This document shows, in pieces, positions 57,871 through 64,000 of a stretch of DNA of 64,000 nt. Positions within the stretch are counted from its first letter, which is position 1. The number at the start of each line of letters is the position of its first letter. The stretch is taken from assembly GCF_034351645.1 (NCBI RefSeq), contig NZ_CP133782.1:4866001-4930000 (forward strand), written 5' to 3'. The position numbers were made by a program, and so were the translations under genes. The notes under the pieces are model-generated. The model did not search any database and was not told where the DNA came from. It worked only from the letters and a program-made list of their open reading frames with translations. Source of the DNA: Pseudomonas sp. DC1.2 (GTDB lineage: Bacteria; Pseudomonadota; Gammaproteobacteria; Pseudomonadales; Pseudomonadaceae).

Positions 57871-58335
57871 ATGTCACTCAGACCGCTCGTATTGCTCAGT
57901 CTTTTCAGCCTATTGGTGGCCTGCGGCAGCGGTGCGCCCAAGCCCCAACCTCCAGCGCCAGGCCCGGCACCGCAAGAGGCGGTAAAAAAAGCCCGCGAGT
58001 CGGCTAACCTTGGCCCACTGCCCGCGTATCAGCGTGAGTTGAGCGGCACGATGCAAGGCGTTCCGACCGGCGCCGAAGTCGAACTGGCAATGTTGGTGAT
58101 TGACGAAAAAGGCCGGCCGCAACAACTGCTGGCCAGTTCCAGCCTGATCGGCACCAATCAAGCCTTGCCATTTCGCCTGCGCTTCAATCCGGAGTCCTTC
58201 CCGGCAGGCGCACGCGTTGAACTGCGTGGCCGCGCCACTCAATCGGGGCAGTTGATTCTGCACCTGCCGCCGCAACGCATCGCACAACCGACTACCCAGG
58301 CGATGGGCCAGCTGCAATTTGTCAAAGCGCCATGA
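57871..58335 (+). CDS. YbaY-family lipoprotein
   Basis: A 154-residue lipoprotein, signal [20 protein letters not shown] with lipobox LVAC near residue 18, a Pro/Ala-rich linker ([13 protein letters not shown]), then a YbaY/YscW-like beta domain ([40 protein letters not shown]). Such domains resemble pilotins; no partner can be named. It overlaps the methyltransferase gene by ATGA. Confidence 0.84.
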   Translation: MSLRPLVLLSLFSLLVACGSGAPKPQPPAPGPAPQEAVKKARESANLGPLPAYQRELSGTMQGVPTGAEVELAMLVIDEKGRPQQLLASSSLIGTNQALPFRLRFNPESFPAGARVELRGRATQSGQLILHLPPQRIAQPTTQAMGQLQFVKAP

Positions 58336-58988
58336 ATGCACCGCTCGGCCTGCAACAGCCGTTAAGTGAATTGCTCGGTGATGCGCAGTTGATTGCACGT
58401 GACTTACCGGGAACTGACCTCAAGCTGTGGCTGATCGACGGCGACAACATGGACCGAGCCTTCAACCCTGAAGAAACCCGGCGGATTCTGCATGACCCGC
58501 CGTACTGGAGTTTCTGCTGGGCCAGTGGGCTGGCGGTGGCACGTTATCTGACGGCTTTTCCGGAGTGGGTCAAAGGTAAGCGCGTGCTGGATTTCGGCGC
58601 CGGTTCCGGGGTCGCCGCAATAGCCGCCATGAAGGCCGGCGCAGTGGAAGTGGTGGCTTGCGACCTCGACCCGCTGGCCATTACCGCATGTCGGGCGAAT
58701 GCTCAACTCAATGACGTTCACCTCAATTACTCGACGGACTTCTTTGCCGAGGACGATCGGTTTGATCTGATTCTGGTCGCGGATGTGCTGTATGACCGGG
58801 CGAACCTGCCGTTGTTCGATGAGTTTTTGAGTCGTGGCCGGGAAGCACTGGTGGCGGATTCGCGGGTTCGGGATTTTCGGCATCCGCTGTACCGGCGTAT
58901 CGAGATGCTCGAGGCGATGACCTTGCCCGATCTGGCCGAGCCCGAAGAGTTTCGGCATGTGAGCCTTTACCATGCCACTCGCCCATGA
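58332..58988 (+). CDS. Class I SAM-dependent methyltransferase (ETF-beta lysine MTase-like)
   Basis: A 218-residue Rossmann methyltransferase. SAM-binding motif I is VLDFGAGSGVAAIAAMKAGA near residue 78, motif II VVACDLDPLAITACRANAQL near 100, and the post-I loop FDLILVADVLYDRANL near 138. The block LHDPPYWSFCWASGLAVARY near 53 resembles protein-lysine methyltransferases of the ETFB/METTL20 group. The natural substrate is uncertain. Confidence 0.85.
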   Translation: MNAPLGLQQPLSELLGDAQLIARDLPGTDLKLWLIDGDNMDRAFNPEETRRILHDPPYWSFCWASGLAVARYLTAFPEWVKGKRVLDFGAGSGVAAIAAMKAGAVEVVACDLDPLAITACRANAQLNDVHLNYSTDFFAEDDRFDLILVADVLYDRANLPLFDEFLSRGREALVADSRVRDFRHPLYRRIEMLEAMTLPDLAEPEEFRHVSLYHATRP

Positions 58989-58994
58989 CCGCTA

Positions 58995-59017
58995 CCACGC
59001 TGCGCGTGGGAACGATC
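58995..59017. repeat. CGTGGGAACGATC repeat copy
   Basis: Arms CCACGC and GCGTGG separated by three bases, followed by the shared 13-mer CGTGGGAACGATC also found at 20210. A second copy of the non-REP dispersed repeat, here between the methyltransferase and cnoX genes. Confidence 0.6.
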
Positions 59018-59088
59018 TGCGCTACCGCTTCCGGCGGCACCCCGCCAAGCCTTATAGTGGCCCCATTCACGCTTTCAAGAGATCCCCC

Positions 59089-59961
59089 ATGAGTCAGGAA
59101 ACGCCGTACATCTTCGACGCCACAACTGCCGATTTCGAGCAGTCGGTGATTGCTAACTCTTTCCACAAACCGGTGCTGGTGGATTTCTGGGCCGAATGGT
59201 GTGCGCCGTGCAAAGCGATGATGCCGATGCTGCAAACCGTCGCCCAGAGTTATCAGGGCGAGCTGCTGCTGGCCAAGGTCGATTGCGAAGCCGAATCAGA
59301 CATCGTCGCGCGTTTCGGCATTCAGAGCCTGCCAACGGTGGTGTTGTTCAAGGACGGTCAACCGGTGGATGGTTTTGCCGGTGCGCAACCGGAGTCCGCC
59401 GTGCGCGCGATGCTTGAACCTCACGTGCAAATGCCGCCGCCGGCAGCTGCCGATCCGTTCGAACAGGCTCAGGCTTTGTTCGATGAAGGCCGTTTCGCCG
59501 ACGCCGAAGCCATTCTCAAAGTGCTGCGGGGCGAAGACAACACCAACGCCAAAGCGCTGATCCTGTATGCCCGTTGCCTGACTGAACGTGGTGAGTTGGG
59601 CGAAGCGCAAAGCGTGCTCGACGCGGTCAAGACCGACCAGCACAAGGCGGCCCTGGCCGGTGCCAAGGCGCAGATTCAATTCCTCGGCCAGGCCAAGGAT
59701 TTGCCGGATGCCGCCGACCTGAAAGCGCGCCTGGCGAAAGATCCACAGGACGATGAAGCGGTGTATCAACTGGCGATTCAGCAACTGGCCCGCCAGCAAT
59801 ACGAACCGGCGCTGGAGTCGCTGCTGAAGTTGTTCATCCGCAACCGCAGCTACAGCGAAGGCTTGCCGCACAAGACCTTGCTGCAAGTGTTCGAACTGCT
59901 GGGCAATGATCACCCGCTGGTCGCCGCGTACCGTCGTAAATTGTTTGCGGCGCTGTACTAA
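59089..59961 (+). CDS. cnoX: Thioredoxin-TPR co-chaperone (CnoX/YbbN)
   Basis: A 290-residue protein with an N-terminal thioredoxin domain (VLVDFWAEWCAPCKAMMPML, active motif CAPC near residue 36) and C-terminal TPR-like helices from residue 120 (FEQAQALFDEGRFADAEAIL). E. coli CnoX guards substrates before the Hsp70/GroEL machinery under hypochlorous stress but lacks a CxxC redox pair; here the pair is present, so redox activity is possible. The start follows AAGAGATCCCCC; earlier Mets are in the repeat region. Confidence 0.92.
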   Translation: MSQETPYIFDATTADFEQSVIANSFHKPVLVDFWAEWCAPCKAMMPMLQTVAQSYQGELLLAKVDCEAESDIVARFGIQSLPTVVLFKDGQPVDGFAGAQPESAVRAMLEPHVQMPPPAAADPFEQAQALFDEGRFADAEAILKVLRGEDNTNAKALILYARCLTERGELGEAQSVLDAVKTDQHKAALAGAKAQIQFLGQAKDLPDAADLKARLAKDPQDDEAVYQLAIQQLARQQYEPALESLLKLFIRNRSYSEGLPHKTLLQVFELLGNDHPLVAAYRRKLFAALY

Positions 59962-60308
59962 GCGACCTCGATCCAACTGTAGAGCGGTGTATCCCCGCCG
60001 CTCACCACTTTCACGTCCGCACAATGGCGTAAGCGCACCAGCAAGCGTTTGCCCGACGCCGCGCTGCCGGTCAGGCCTTCCAATTGCTCCAGCAAATCCG
60101 GACCGCTCAATTGCCCGGCCTTGCGCAACAGGTCTTTGGCGATCAGCCATAGCGCTTCATCCTGATTCAGTGGCTTGGCCACCGGGGCGCTGACTTCTTC
60201 GGTTTTGCTGACGTGCAACTGCGCGCCGAGCCGTGCCCAGTCACCGTCATCCATCTCGAGGGTCAAATCCACCGGCCAGTCGCCGATGCTTCCGCGTATT
60301 CGCAACAT
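59958..60308 (-). CDS. Conserved hypothetical protein of 116 residues
   Basis: Starts MLRIRGSIGDWPVDLTLEMD with AGGAG seven bases upstream; the frame could extend to 60347. Two parts: a short beta-rich N-terminus (DWARLGAQLHVSKTEE) and a helical-plus-strand C-terminus (LWLIAKDLLRKAGQLSGPDL, KRLLVRLRHCADVKVVSGGD). Unrecognised. It is convergent with cnoX, sharing ends by a few bases, and divergent from the zinc operon. Confidence 0.75.
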   Translation of the reverse strand: MLRIRGSIGDWPVDLTLEMDDGDWARLGAQLHVSKTEEVSAPVAKPLNQDEALWLIAKDLLRKAGQLSGPDLLEQLEGLTGSAASGKRLLVRLRHCADVKVVSGGDTPLYSWIEVA

Positions 60309-60393
60309 GGGTCTGCTCCTGCACATTTCTGGCCTGCATGCTCCCATGGCTCTTGTGCAACGCCAAGCAGACGGTCAAACTCTCGGCACTTTC

Positions 60394-60411
60394 GTTATAA
60401 GATCACATAAC
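60394..60411 (+). promoter_or_regulatory. Candidate Zur operator of the zinc ABC operon
   Basis: GTTATAAGATCACATAAC has matching ends (GTTAT / ATAAC) and closely follows the AT-rich Zur-box pattern GTTATA...ATAAC of gamma-proteobacteria. It lies 33 bases before the start of the histidine-rich protein gene. The orthologous P. aeruginosa genes (PA4063-PA4066) are reported as Zur-regulated. Binding is inferred, not shown. Confidence 0.7.
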
Positions 60412-60443
60412 AAACCATTCACTTTACTTCCCGGAGAATTGCC

Positions 60444-61058
60444 ATGCGCCGCCTGCTTCTCGCTCTGCCGTTTGCCCTGTTGCCGCTGGCCATCGCCCAC
60501 GCTGCCGACGAACATGCTCACGATCACGATCATGAGCACGGCAGCCTTGGCGCCCACGAGCATGGCGTCGGTCGCCTGAACGCAGCGCTCGACGGTCAAA
60601 CCCTGGAGCTGGAACTGGACAGCCCGGCGATGAACCTGGTGGGTTTCGAGCACGCCGCCAGCACCGACGCCGACAAGGCCAAAGTCGCCGCTGCCCGTGC
60701 CCGACTGGAAAACCCATTGGTGCTGTTCAACCTGCCCAAAGCCGCTGGTTGCGTCGTCGCGACGCAGCAACTGGAAAGCCCGCTGTTCGGCGACAAACCG
60801 GCGGCGGATGCCGACGAAGACGATGACCACGACGAAGACGCCAAGGAAGCTAACGGCCAACCCCACCACCACGAGCACAGCGAAATCCACGCCCATTATC
60901 AATTCAGTTGCTCGGCACCGGGCGCACTGAAGACCCTGGACCTGGCAACGATCTTCAATACCTTCCCGGCGACCCAGAAAATTCAGGTACAACTGATCAG
61001 CCCGAGCGGCCAGCAAGGGGTTGAAGTGACGGCCAAGGCTGCTGCCCTGAACTTCTGA
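60444..61058 (+). CDS. Histidine-rich periplasmic zinc-binding protein (DUF2796)
   Basis: A 204-residue secreted protein (signal MRRLLLALPFALLPLAIAHA) with two metal-rich stretches: DEHAHDHDHEHGS near residue 22 and DEDDDHDED...HHHEHSEIHAH near 125-150. DUF2796 proteins bind zinc in the periplasm. It is the first gene of a likely Zur-controlled operon with an ABC transporter and a DUF3299 protein. The rest is a beta-rich domain with GAHEHGVGRLNAALDG and ALKTLDLATIF. Confidence 0.87.
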   Translation: MRRLLLALPFALLPLAIAHAADEHAHDHDHEHGSLGAHEHGVGRLNAALDGQTLELELDSPAMNLVGFEHAASTDADKAKVAAARARLENPLVLFNLPKAAGCVVATQQLESPLFGDKPAADADEDDDHDEDAKEANGQPHHHEHSEIHAHYQFSCSAPGALKTLDLATIFNTFPATQKIQVQLISPSGQQGVEVTAKAAALNF

Positions 61059-61073
61059 CCTATGGCAACGCCA

Positions 61074-61149
61074 CTGTGCGAGCGCGCCTGCTGGCGAAAG
61101 CGCTCTGACCGTCAACATTGATGTTGAGGCTGACGGCGCGCTCCCACAG
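61074..61149. repeat. Degenerate REPIN inside the zinc operon
   Basis: Outer arms CTGTGCGAGCGCGCCTGCTG and GGCGCGCTCCCACAG with inner GTCAACATTGATGTTGA show a REPIN in partial decay. It separates the zinc-binding protein gene from its ATPase gene and might change the relative expression of the operon parts. Confidence 0.75.
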
Positions 61150-61178
61150 GGTTCACCTCTTTACCTGACCGGTTTCAC

Positions 61179-61889
61179 ATGACCCAAGCACTTATCGAAC
61201 TGTCCGACCTGGGCTTCAACTGGCCCGGTCACCCGCCACTACTGGACATCCCGGCGTTTCGCCTGGAGCCTGGCGAAACCCTGTTTCTCAAAGGCCCCAG
61301 CGGCAGTGGCAAGACCACGCTGCTTGGCTTGCTTGGCGGCGTACAAAAACCCGAACGCGGCAGCATCCGCCTACTTGGCCAGGAGCTGACTGAACTGTCT
61401 GCCGGGGCTCGCGATCGGTTTCGGGTCGATCACACCGGCTACATCTTTCAGCAATTCAACTTGCTGCCGTTTCTCTCGGTGCGCGAGAACGTGGAGCTGC
61501 CCTGCCACTTTTCCAAACTGCGCGCCGAGCGGGCGATACAGCGCCACGGGAGCGTTGATCAAGCCGCCGCGACCCTGCTCGCTCACTTGGGCCTCAAAGA
61601 TCAAAACCTGCTCAGCCGCCGCGCCGACTCCTTGTCCATCGGCCAGCAGCAACGGGTCGCCGCCGCCCGCGCGTTGATCGGTCAACCGGAACTGGTGATC
61701 GCCGACGAACCCACGTCAGCCCTGGACTACGACGCACGCGAAAACTTCATCCGCCTGCTGTTCGCCGAATGCCGCGAAGCCGGGTCGAGCCTGTTGTTCG
61801 TCAGCCACGACCAGAGCCTGGCGCCGCTGTTTGATCGCAACCTGTCGCTGGCCGAACTCAATCGTGCCGCTACCCCGTTCGAGGTCTGA
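61179..61889 (+). CDS. ABC transporter ATP-binding protein
   Basis: A 236-residue ATPase of the MacB/LolD-type class. Walker A GPSGSGKTTLLG near residue 41, Q-loop FQQFNLLPFLSVRENV near 90, signature LSIGQQQRVAAARALIG near 152 and Walker B ELVIADEPTSALD near 170. Partner of the permease that begins one base after its stop. Probably part of a Zur-regulated zinc-related transporter; direction of transport is not known. Confidence 0.9.
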   Translation: MTQALIELSDLGFNWPGHPPLLDIPAFRLEPGETLFLKGPSGSGKTTLLGLLGGVQKPERGSIRLLGQELTELSAGARDRFRVDHTGYIFQQFNLLPFLSVRENVELPCHFSKLRAERAIQRHGSVDQAAATLLAHLGLKDQNLLSRRADSLSIGQQQRVAAARALIGQPELVIADEPTSALDYDARENFIRLLFAECREAGSSLLFVSHDQSLAPLFDRNLSLAELNRAATPFEV

Positions 61890-61890
61890 G

Positions 61891-63156
61891 ATGTATTTGT
61901 TTCGTCTAGCGCTGGCCAGTCTGGCCAACCGCCGCTTCACCGCGATCCTCACAGCATTCGCGATTGCGCTGTCGGTCTGCCTGTTATTGGCCGTTGAACG
62001 GGTGCGCACCGAAGCCAAGGCCAGTTTCGCCAGCACCATCAGCGGCACCGATTTGATCGTTGGCGCCCGTTCCGGCTCAGTAAACCTGCTGCTGTATTCG
62101 GTGTTTCGCATCGGCAACGCCACCAACAACATCCGTTGGGACAGCTTCGAACACTTCGCCAACGACCCGAAAGTGAAGTGGGCGATCCCGATGTCCCTTG
62201 GCGATTCCCATCGCGGTTATCGGGTGATGGGCACCACCGAGGCGTACTTCGAGCATTACCAGTACGGTCATCAACAACACCTGGAAATCGCCAACGGCCG
62301 GGCCTTCGCCACCGACCCGTTTGAAGTGGTGCTCGGCGCCGAAGTGGCGGATGCGTTGCACTACACACTCGGCGACAAACTGGTGCTGGCCCACGGCGTG
62401 GCGGTGATCAGCCTGGTCAAGCACGACGATAAGCCGTTCACCGTGGTCGGCATTCTCAAACGCACCGGCACGCCGGTCGATCGCACGTTGCACATCAGCC
62501 TCGGCGGCATGGAAGCGATCCACATCGACTGGCACAACGGCGTGCCCGCACAGGGCAAAGGCCGGATCAGCGCTGATCAGGCGCGCAATATGGACCTGAC
62601 GCCGCAAGCGATCACCGCGTTCATGCTCGGCCTCAACAGCAAGATTTCGACCTTCGCCGTGCAGCGTGAGATCAACGAATTCCGTGGCGAACCGATGCTG
62701 GCGATCCTGCCGGGCGTAGCGTTGCAAGAGCTGTGGAGTTTGATGAGCACCGCTGAAAAAGCCCTGTTCGTGGTTTCGCTGTTCGTCGTGCTAACCGGGC
62801 TGATTGGTATGCTCACGGCCATTCTCACCAGCCTCAATGAACGACGGCGCGAGATGGCGATTCTGCGGTCAGTGGGTGCCCGGCCGTGGCACATTGCGAC
62901 TTTGCTGATTCTGGAAGCGTTTGCCCTCGCGCTGTCGGGAGTGATTGCCGGCGTGGCCCTGCTTTACATCGGCATCGCGGCCGCTCAGGGTTACGTGCAG
63001 GCCAATTACGGCTTGTATTTGCCGCTGTCCTGGCCAAGCGAATATGAATGGACGCTGCTCGCCGGCATCCTGATCGCGGCCCTGCTGATGGGCTGCGTGC
63101 CGGCTTGGCGCGCATATCGCCAATCATTGGCTGATGGCCTATCGATCCGTTTATGA
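61891..63156 (+). CDS. ABC transporter permease (MacB/FtsX-like)
   Basis: A 421-residue permease with one N-terminal helix, a large periplasmic domain (residues 45-275) and three C-terminal helices (LFVVSLFVVLTGLIGMLTAI, LILEAFALALSGVIAGVALL, LLAGILIAALLMGCVPAWRAY). This layout is the FtsX/MacB permease type that moves lipids, peptides or lipoproteins, not the usual ZnuB type. The start MYLFRLALASLANRRFTAIL lies right after the ATPase stop. It overlaps the next gene by ATGA. Confidence 0.9.
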   Translation: MYLFRLALASLANRRFTAILTAFAIALSVCLLLAVERVRTEAKASFASTISGTDLIVGARSGSVNLLLYSVFRIGNATNNIRWDSFEHFANDPKVKWAIPMSLGDSHRGYRVMGTTEAYFEHYQYGHQQHLEIANGRAFATDPFEVVLGAEVADALHYTLGDKLVLAHGVAVISLVKHDDKPFTVVGILKRTGTPVDRTLHISLGGMEAIHIDWHNGVPAQGKGRISADQARNMDLTPQAITAFMLGLNSKISTFAVQREINEFRGEPMLAILPGVALQELWSLMSTAEKALFVVSLFVVLTGLIGMLTAILTSLNERRREMAILRSVGARPWHIATLLILEAFALALSGVIAGVALLYIGIAAAQGYVQANYGLYLPLSWPSEYEWTLLAGILIAALLMGCVPAWRAYRQSLADGLSIRL

Positions 63157-63680
63157 GGACGTTAAAGATGCCCCGCGCTCTGCTCGCGCTATTGATGCTA
63201 GTCGCCCTGCCGCTGTGGGCGGCCGAGCCAAAGGATTTGACCTGGCAGGAAATGATCCCGCCAGACGCTCCGGCCGAAGTGCCAAACATGAAGCCGCTGC
63301 ATGACTTGTCGCAGATGGGCAGCGCGCTTGAGTCAGCGCCAGCGGCTAAACAGGATCTGCCCGATGCGCCGGTGGTGAAAAACCTTGATGGCCAGCACAT
63401 CCGCTTGCCGGGTTACATCGTGCCGCTGGAAGTGAGTGAAGAAGGCCGTACCACGGAGTTTCTGTTGGTGCCGTATTTCGGCGCCTGCATCCACGTACCG
63501 CCGCCGCCATCGAACCAGATCGTGCATGTGAAAAGTAAAGTCGGTGTGAAGCTTGATGAGCTGTATCAGCCTTACTGGATCGAGGGTTCGTTGCAGGTCA
63601 AAGCGTCCAGCAGCGAGTTGGCGGATGCCGGCTATCAGATGAATGCCGACAAAATTTATGTGTACGAACTGCCGGAGTGA
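63153..63680 (+). CDS. DUF3299-family periplasmic protein
   Basis: A 175-residue secreted protein (signal core ALLALLMLVALPLWAAE). The DUF3299 domain includes HIRLPGYIVPLEVSEEG near residue 90 and LLVPYFGACIHVPPPPSNQI near 107. The first ATG overlaps the permease stop; a second, at 63168, lies five codons in and has AGGACG ahead of it. Fourth gene of the zinc operon. Function unknown. Confidence 0.86.
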   Translation: MRTLKMPRALLALLMLVALPLWAAEPKDLTWQEMIPPDAPAEVPNMKPLHDLSQMGSALESAPAAKQDLPDAPVVKNLDGQHIRLPGYIVPLEVSEEGRTTEFLLVPYFGACIHVPPPPSNQIVHVKSKVGVKLDELYQPYWIEGSLQVKASSSELADAGYQMNADKIYVYELPE

Positions 63681-63758
63681 ATCCGGCAGTCCCGTGTTGT
63701 CGGGTCAATCGGCCTCGCGGGCAAAGGTTCCCCTATTAATGGCCACATCACTGTTTCA

Positions 63759-63772
63759 TTGAGCTGAATCAA
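63759..63772 (+). promoter_or_regulatory. Anr/Fnr box upstream of oprG
   Basis: TTGAGCTGAATCAA differs from the consensus TTGAT-N4-ATCAA at one base. It lies 66 bases before the oprG start. OprG/OmpW genes are known to be induced at low oxygen through Anr or Fnr, so this site is a good candidate for the control element. Confidence 0.78.
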
Positions 63773-63837
63773 AAGACCGTATCAGATGGCTTCGTACCAT
63801 TGGACATCGAACATTTTCAACGTCCTTTGGAGCCCCC

Positions 63838-64000
63838 ATGAACAAGTCCTTGCTCAGCGCTTCGCTGTTTGCCCTAGCGCTCACAGCTCCGCTCGCCCAC
63901 GCCTTCGACGCCGGCGATATCATCGTTCGTGCCGGTGCGATCACCGTCAACCCGAAAGCCAGCAGTTCCAGCGTCAAGGTCGATCAAGGTCCATTGGCAG
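63838..64000 (+). CDS. oprG: OmpW-family outer-membrane protein OprG (start only)
   Basis: The gene runs off the end of the window, leaving 54 codons. The signal peptide MNKSLLSASLFALALTAPLA is followed by FDAGDIIVRAGAITVNPKAS, the first strand of the eight-stranded OmpW barrel. GGAG precedes the ATG. The Anr box upstream and the neighbouring zinc operon fit PA4067 oprG of P. aeruginosa. Confidence 0.88.
   Translation, partial: MNKSLLSASLFALALTAPLAHAFDAGDIIVRAGAITVNPKASSSSVKVDQGPLA

Noticed and set aside
1..64000. CRISPR arrays, tRNA or rRNA genes
   Set aside because: No regularly spaced direct repeats, no tRNA-like cloverleaf with TTCRANNC arm in context, and no rRNA sequence were recognised.

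Overview
The window is a chromosomal segment of a Pseudomonas of the fluorescens type. I base this on gene content and order, which as far as I remember follow the P. aeruginosa PAO1 stretch from dacA (PA3999) to oprG (PA4067), with local insertions. High GC, REP/REPIN repeats of the form GCGAGCAGGCTCGCTCCCAC and dense overlapping operons fit this. All calls come from reading the sequence; no search was run.

Region 1 (1-9.5 kb, minus strand) is one long operon transcribed proA-nadD-rsfS-rlmH-mrdA-rodA-mltB-rlpA-dacA: proline and NAD synthesis, ribosome maturation, then the cell-elongation peptidoglycan machinery. Region 2 (9.6-20.1 kb) is mixed housekeeping: mpg, a DedA-PAP2 fusion, two unrecognised minus-strand genes, a Lon-N-domain protein, lrgAB, a MaoC hydratase, a MORN-repeat lipoprotein with a caspase-like C13 domain, and ubiX-mpl. 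Region 3 (20.2-27.9 kb) is the ethanolamine module: divergent regulator eatR, then exaC, eat, eutB and eutC, with -24/-12 (RpoN) promoters before exaC and probably eat. EutBC needs adenosylcobalamin, and a BtuB-like receptor and BtuF-like binding protein lie 20 kb downstream.

Region 4 (28-31.9 kb) has a GNAT enzyme, dedA, mtfA, ppa and a solitary S24-type repressor with palindromes over its start codon. Region 5 (32.3-42.6 kb, minus strand) is a complete magABCDEF (yfa-type) alpha-2-macroglobulin operon whose MagD lacks the thioester cysteine. Region 6 (42.6-44.5 kb) is a decayed two-gene defence cassette: a RecF/PtuA-like ATPase with an internal deletion plus an HNH nuclease (PtuB/retron-associated type) broken in several frames, preceded by a strong palindrome. 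Region 7 (44.6-57.7 kb) carries xseB-ispA-dxs, btuB/btuF, and a riboflavin/thiamine operon (nrdR-ribD-ribE-ribBX-ribH-nusB-thiL-pgpA) followed by ribA. The bifunctional-looking RibB has a degenerate GTP cyclohydrolase domain, so the separate RibA must supply that step. Region 8 (57.8-64 kb) has a YbaY-like lipoprotein, a methyltransferase, a CnoX/YbbN thioredoxin, a likely Zur-controlled zinc export/import-type ABC operon with a candidate Zur box, and the start of oprG behind a near-consensus Anr box.

The most unusual items are the ruined PtuAB-like cassette, the MORN/caspase-like lipoprotein, the thioester-less mag operon, the self-operator-like palindromes of the orphan S24 regulator, and the unrecognised gene pair at 11.9-12.8 kb.
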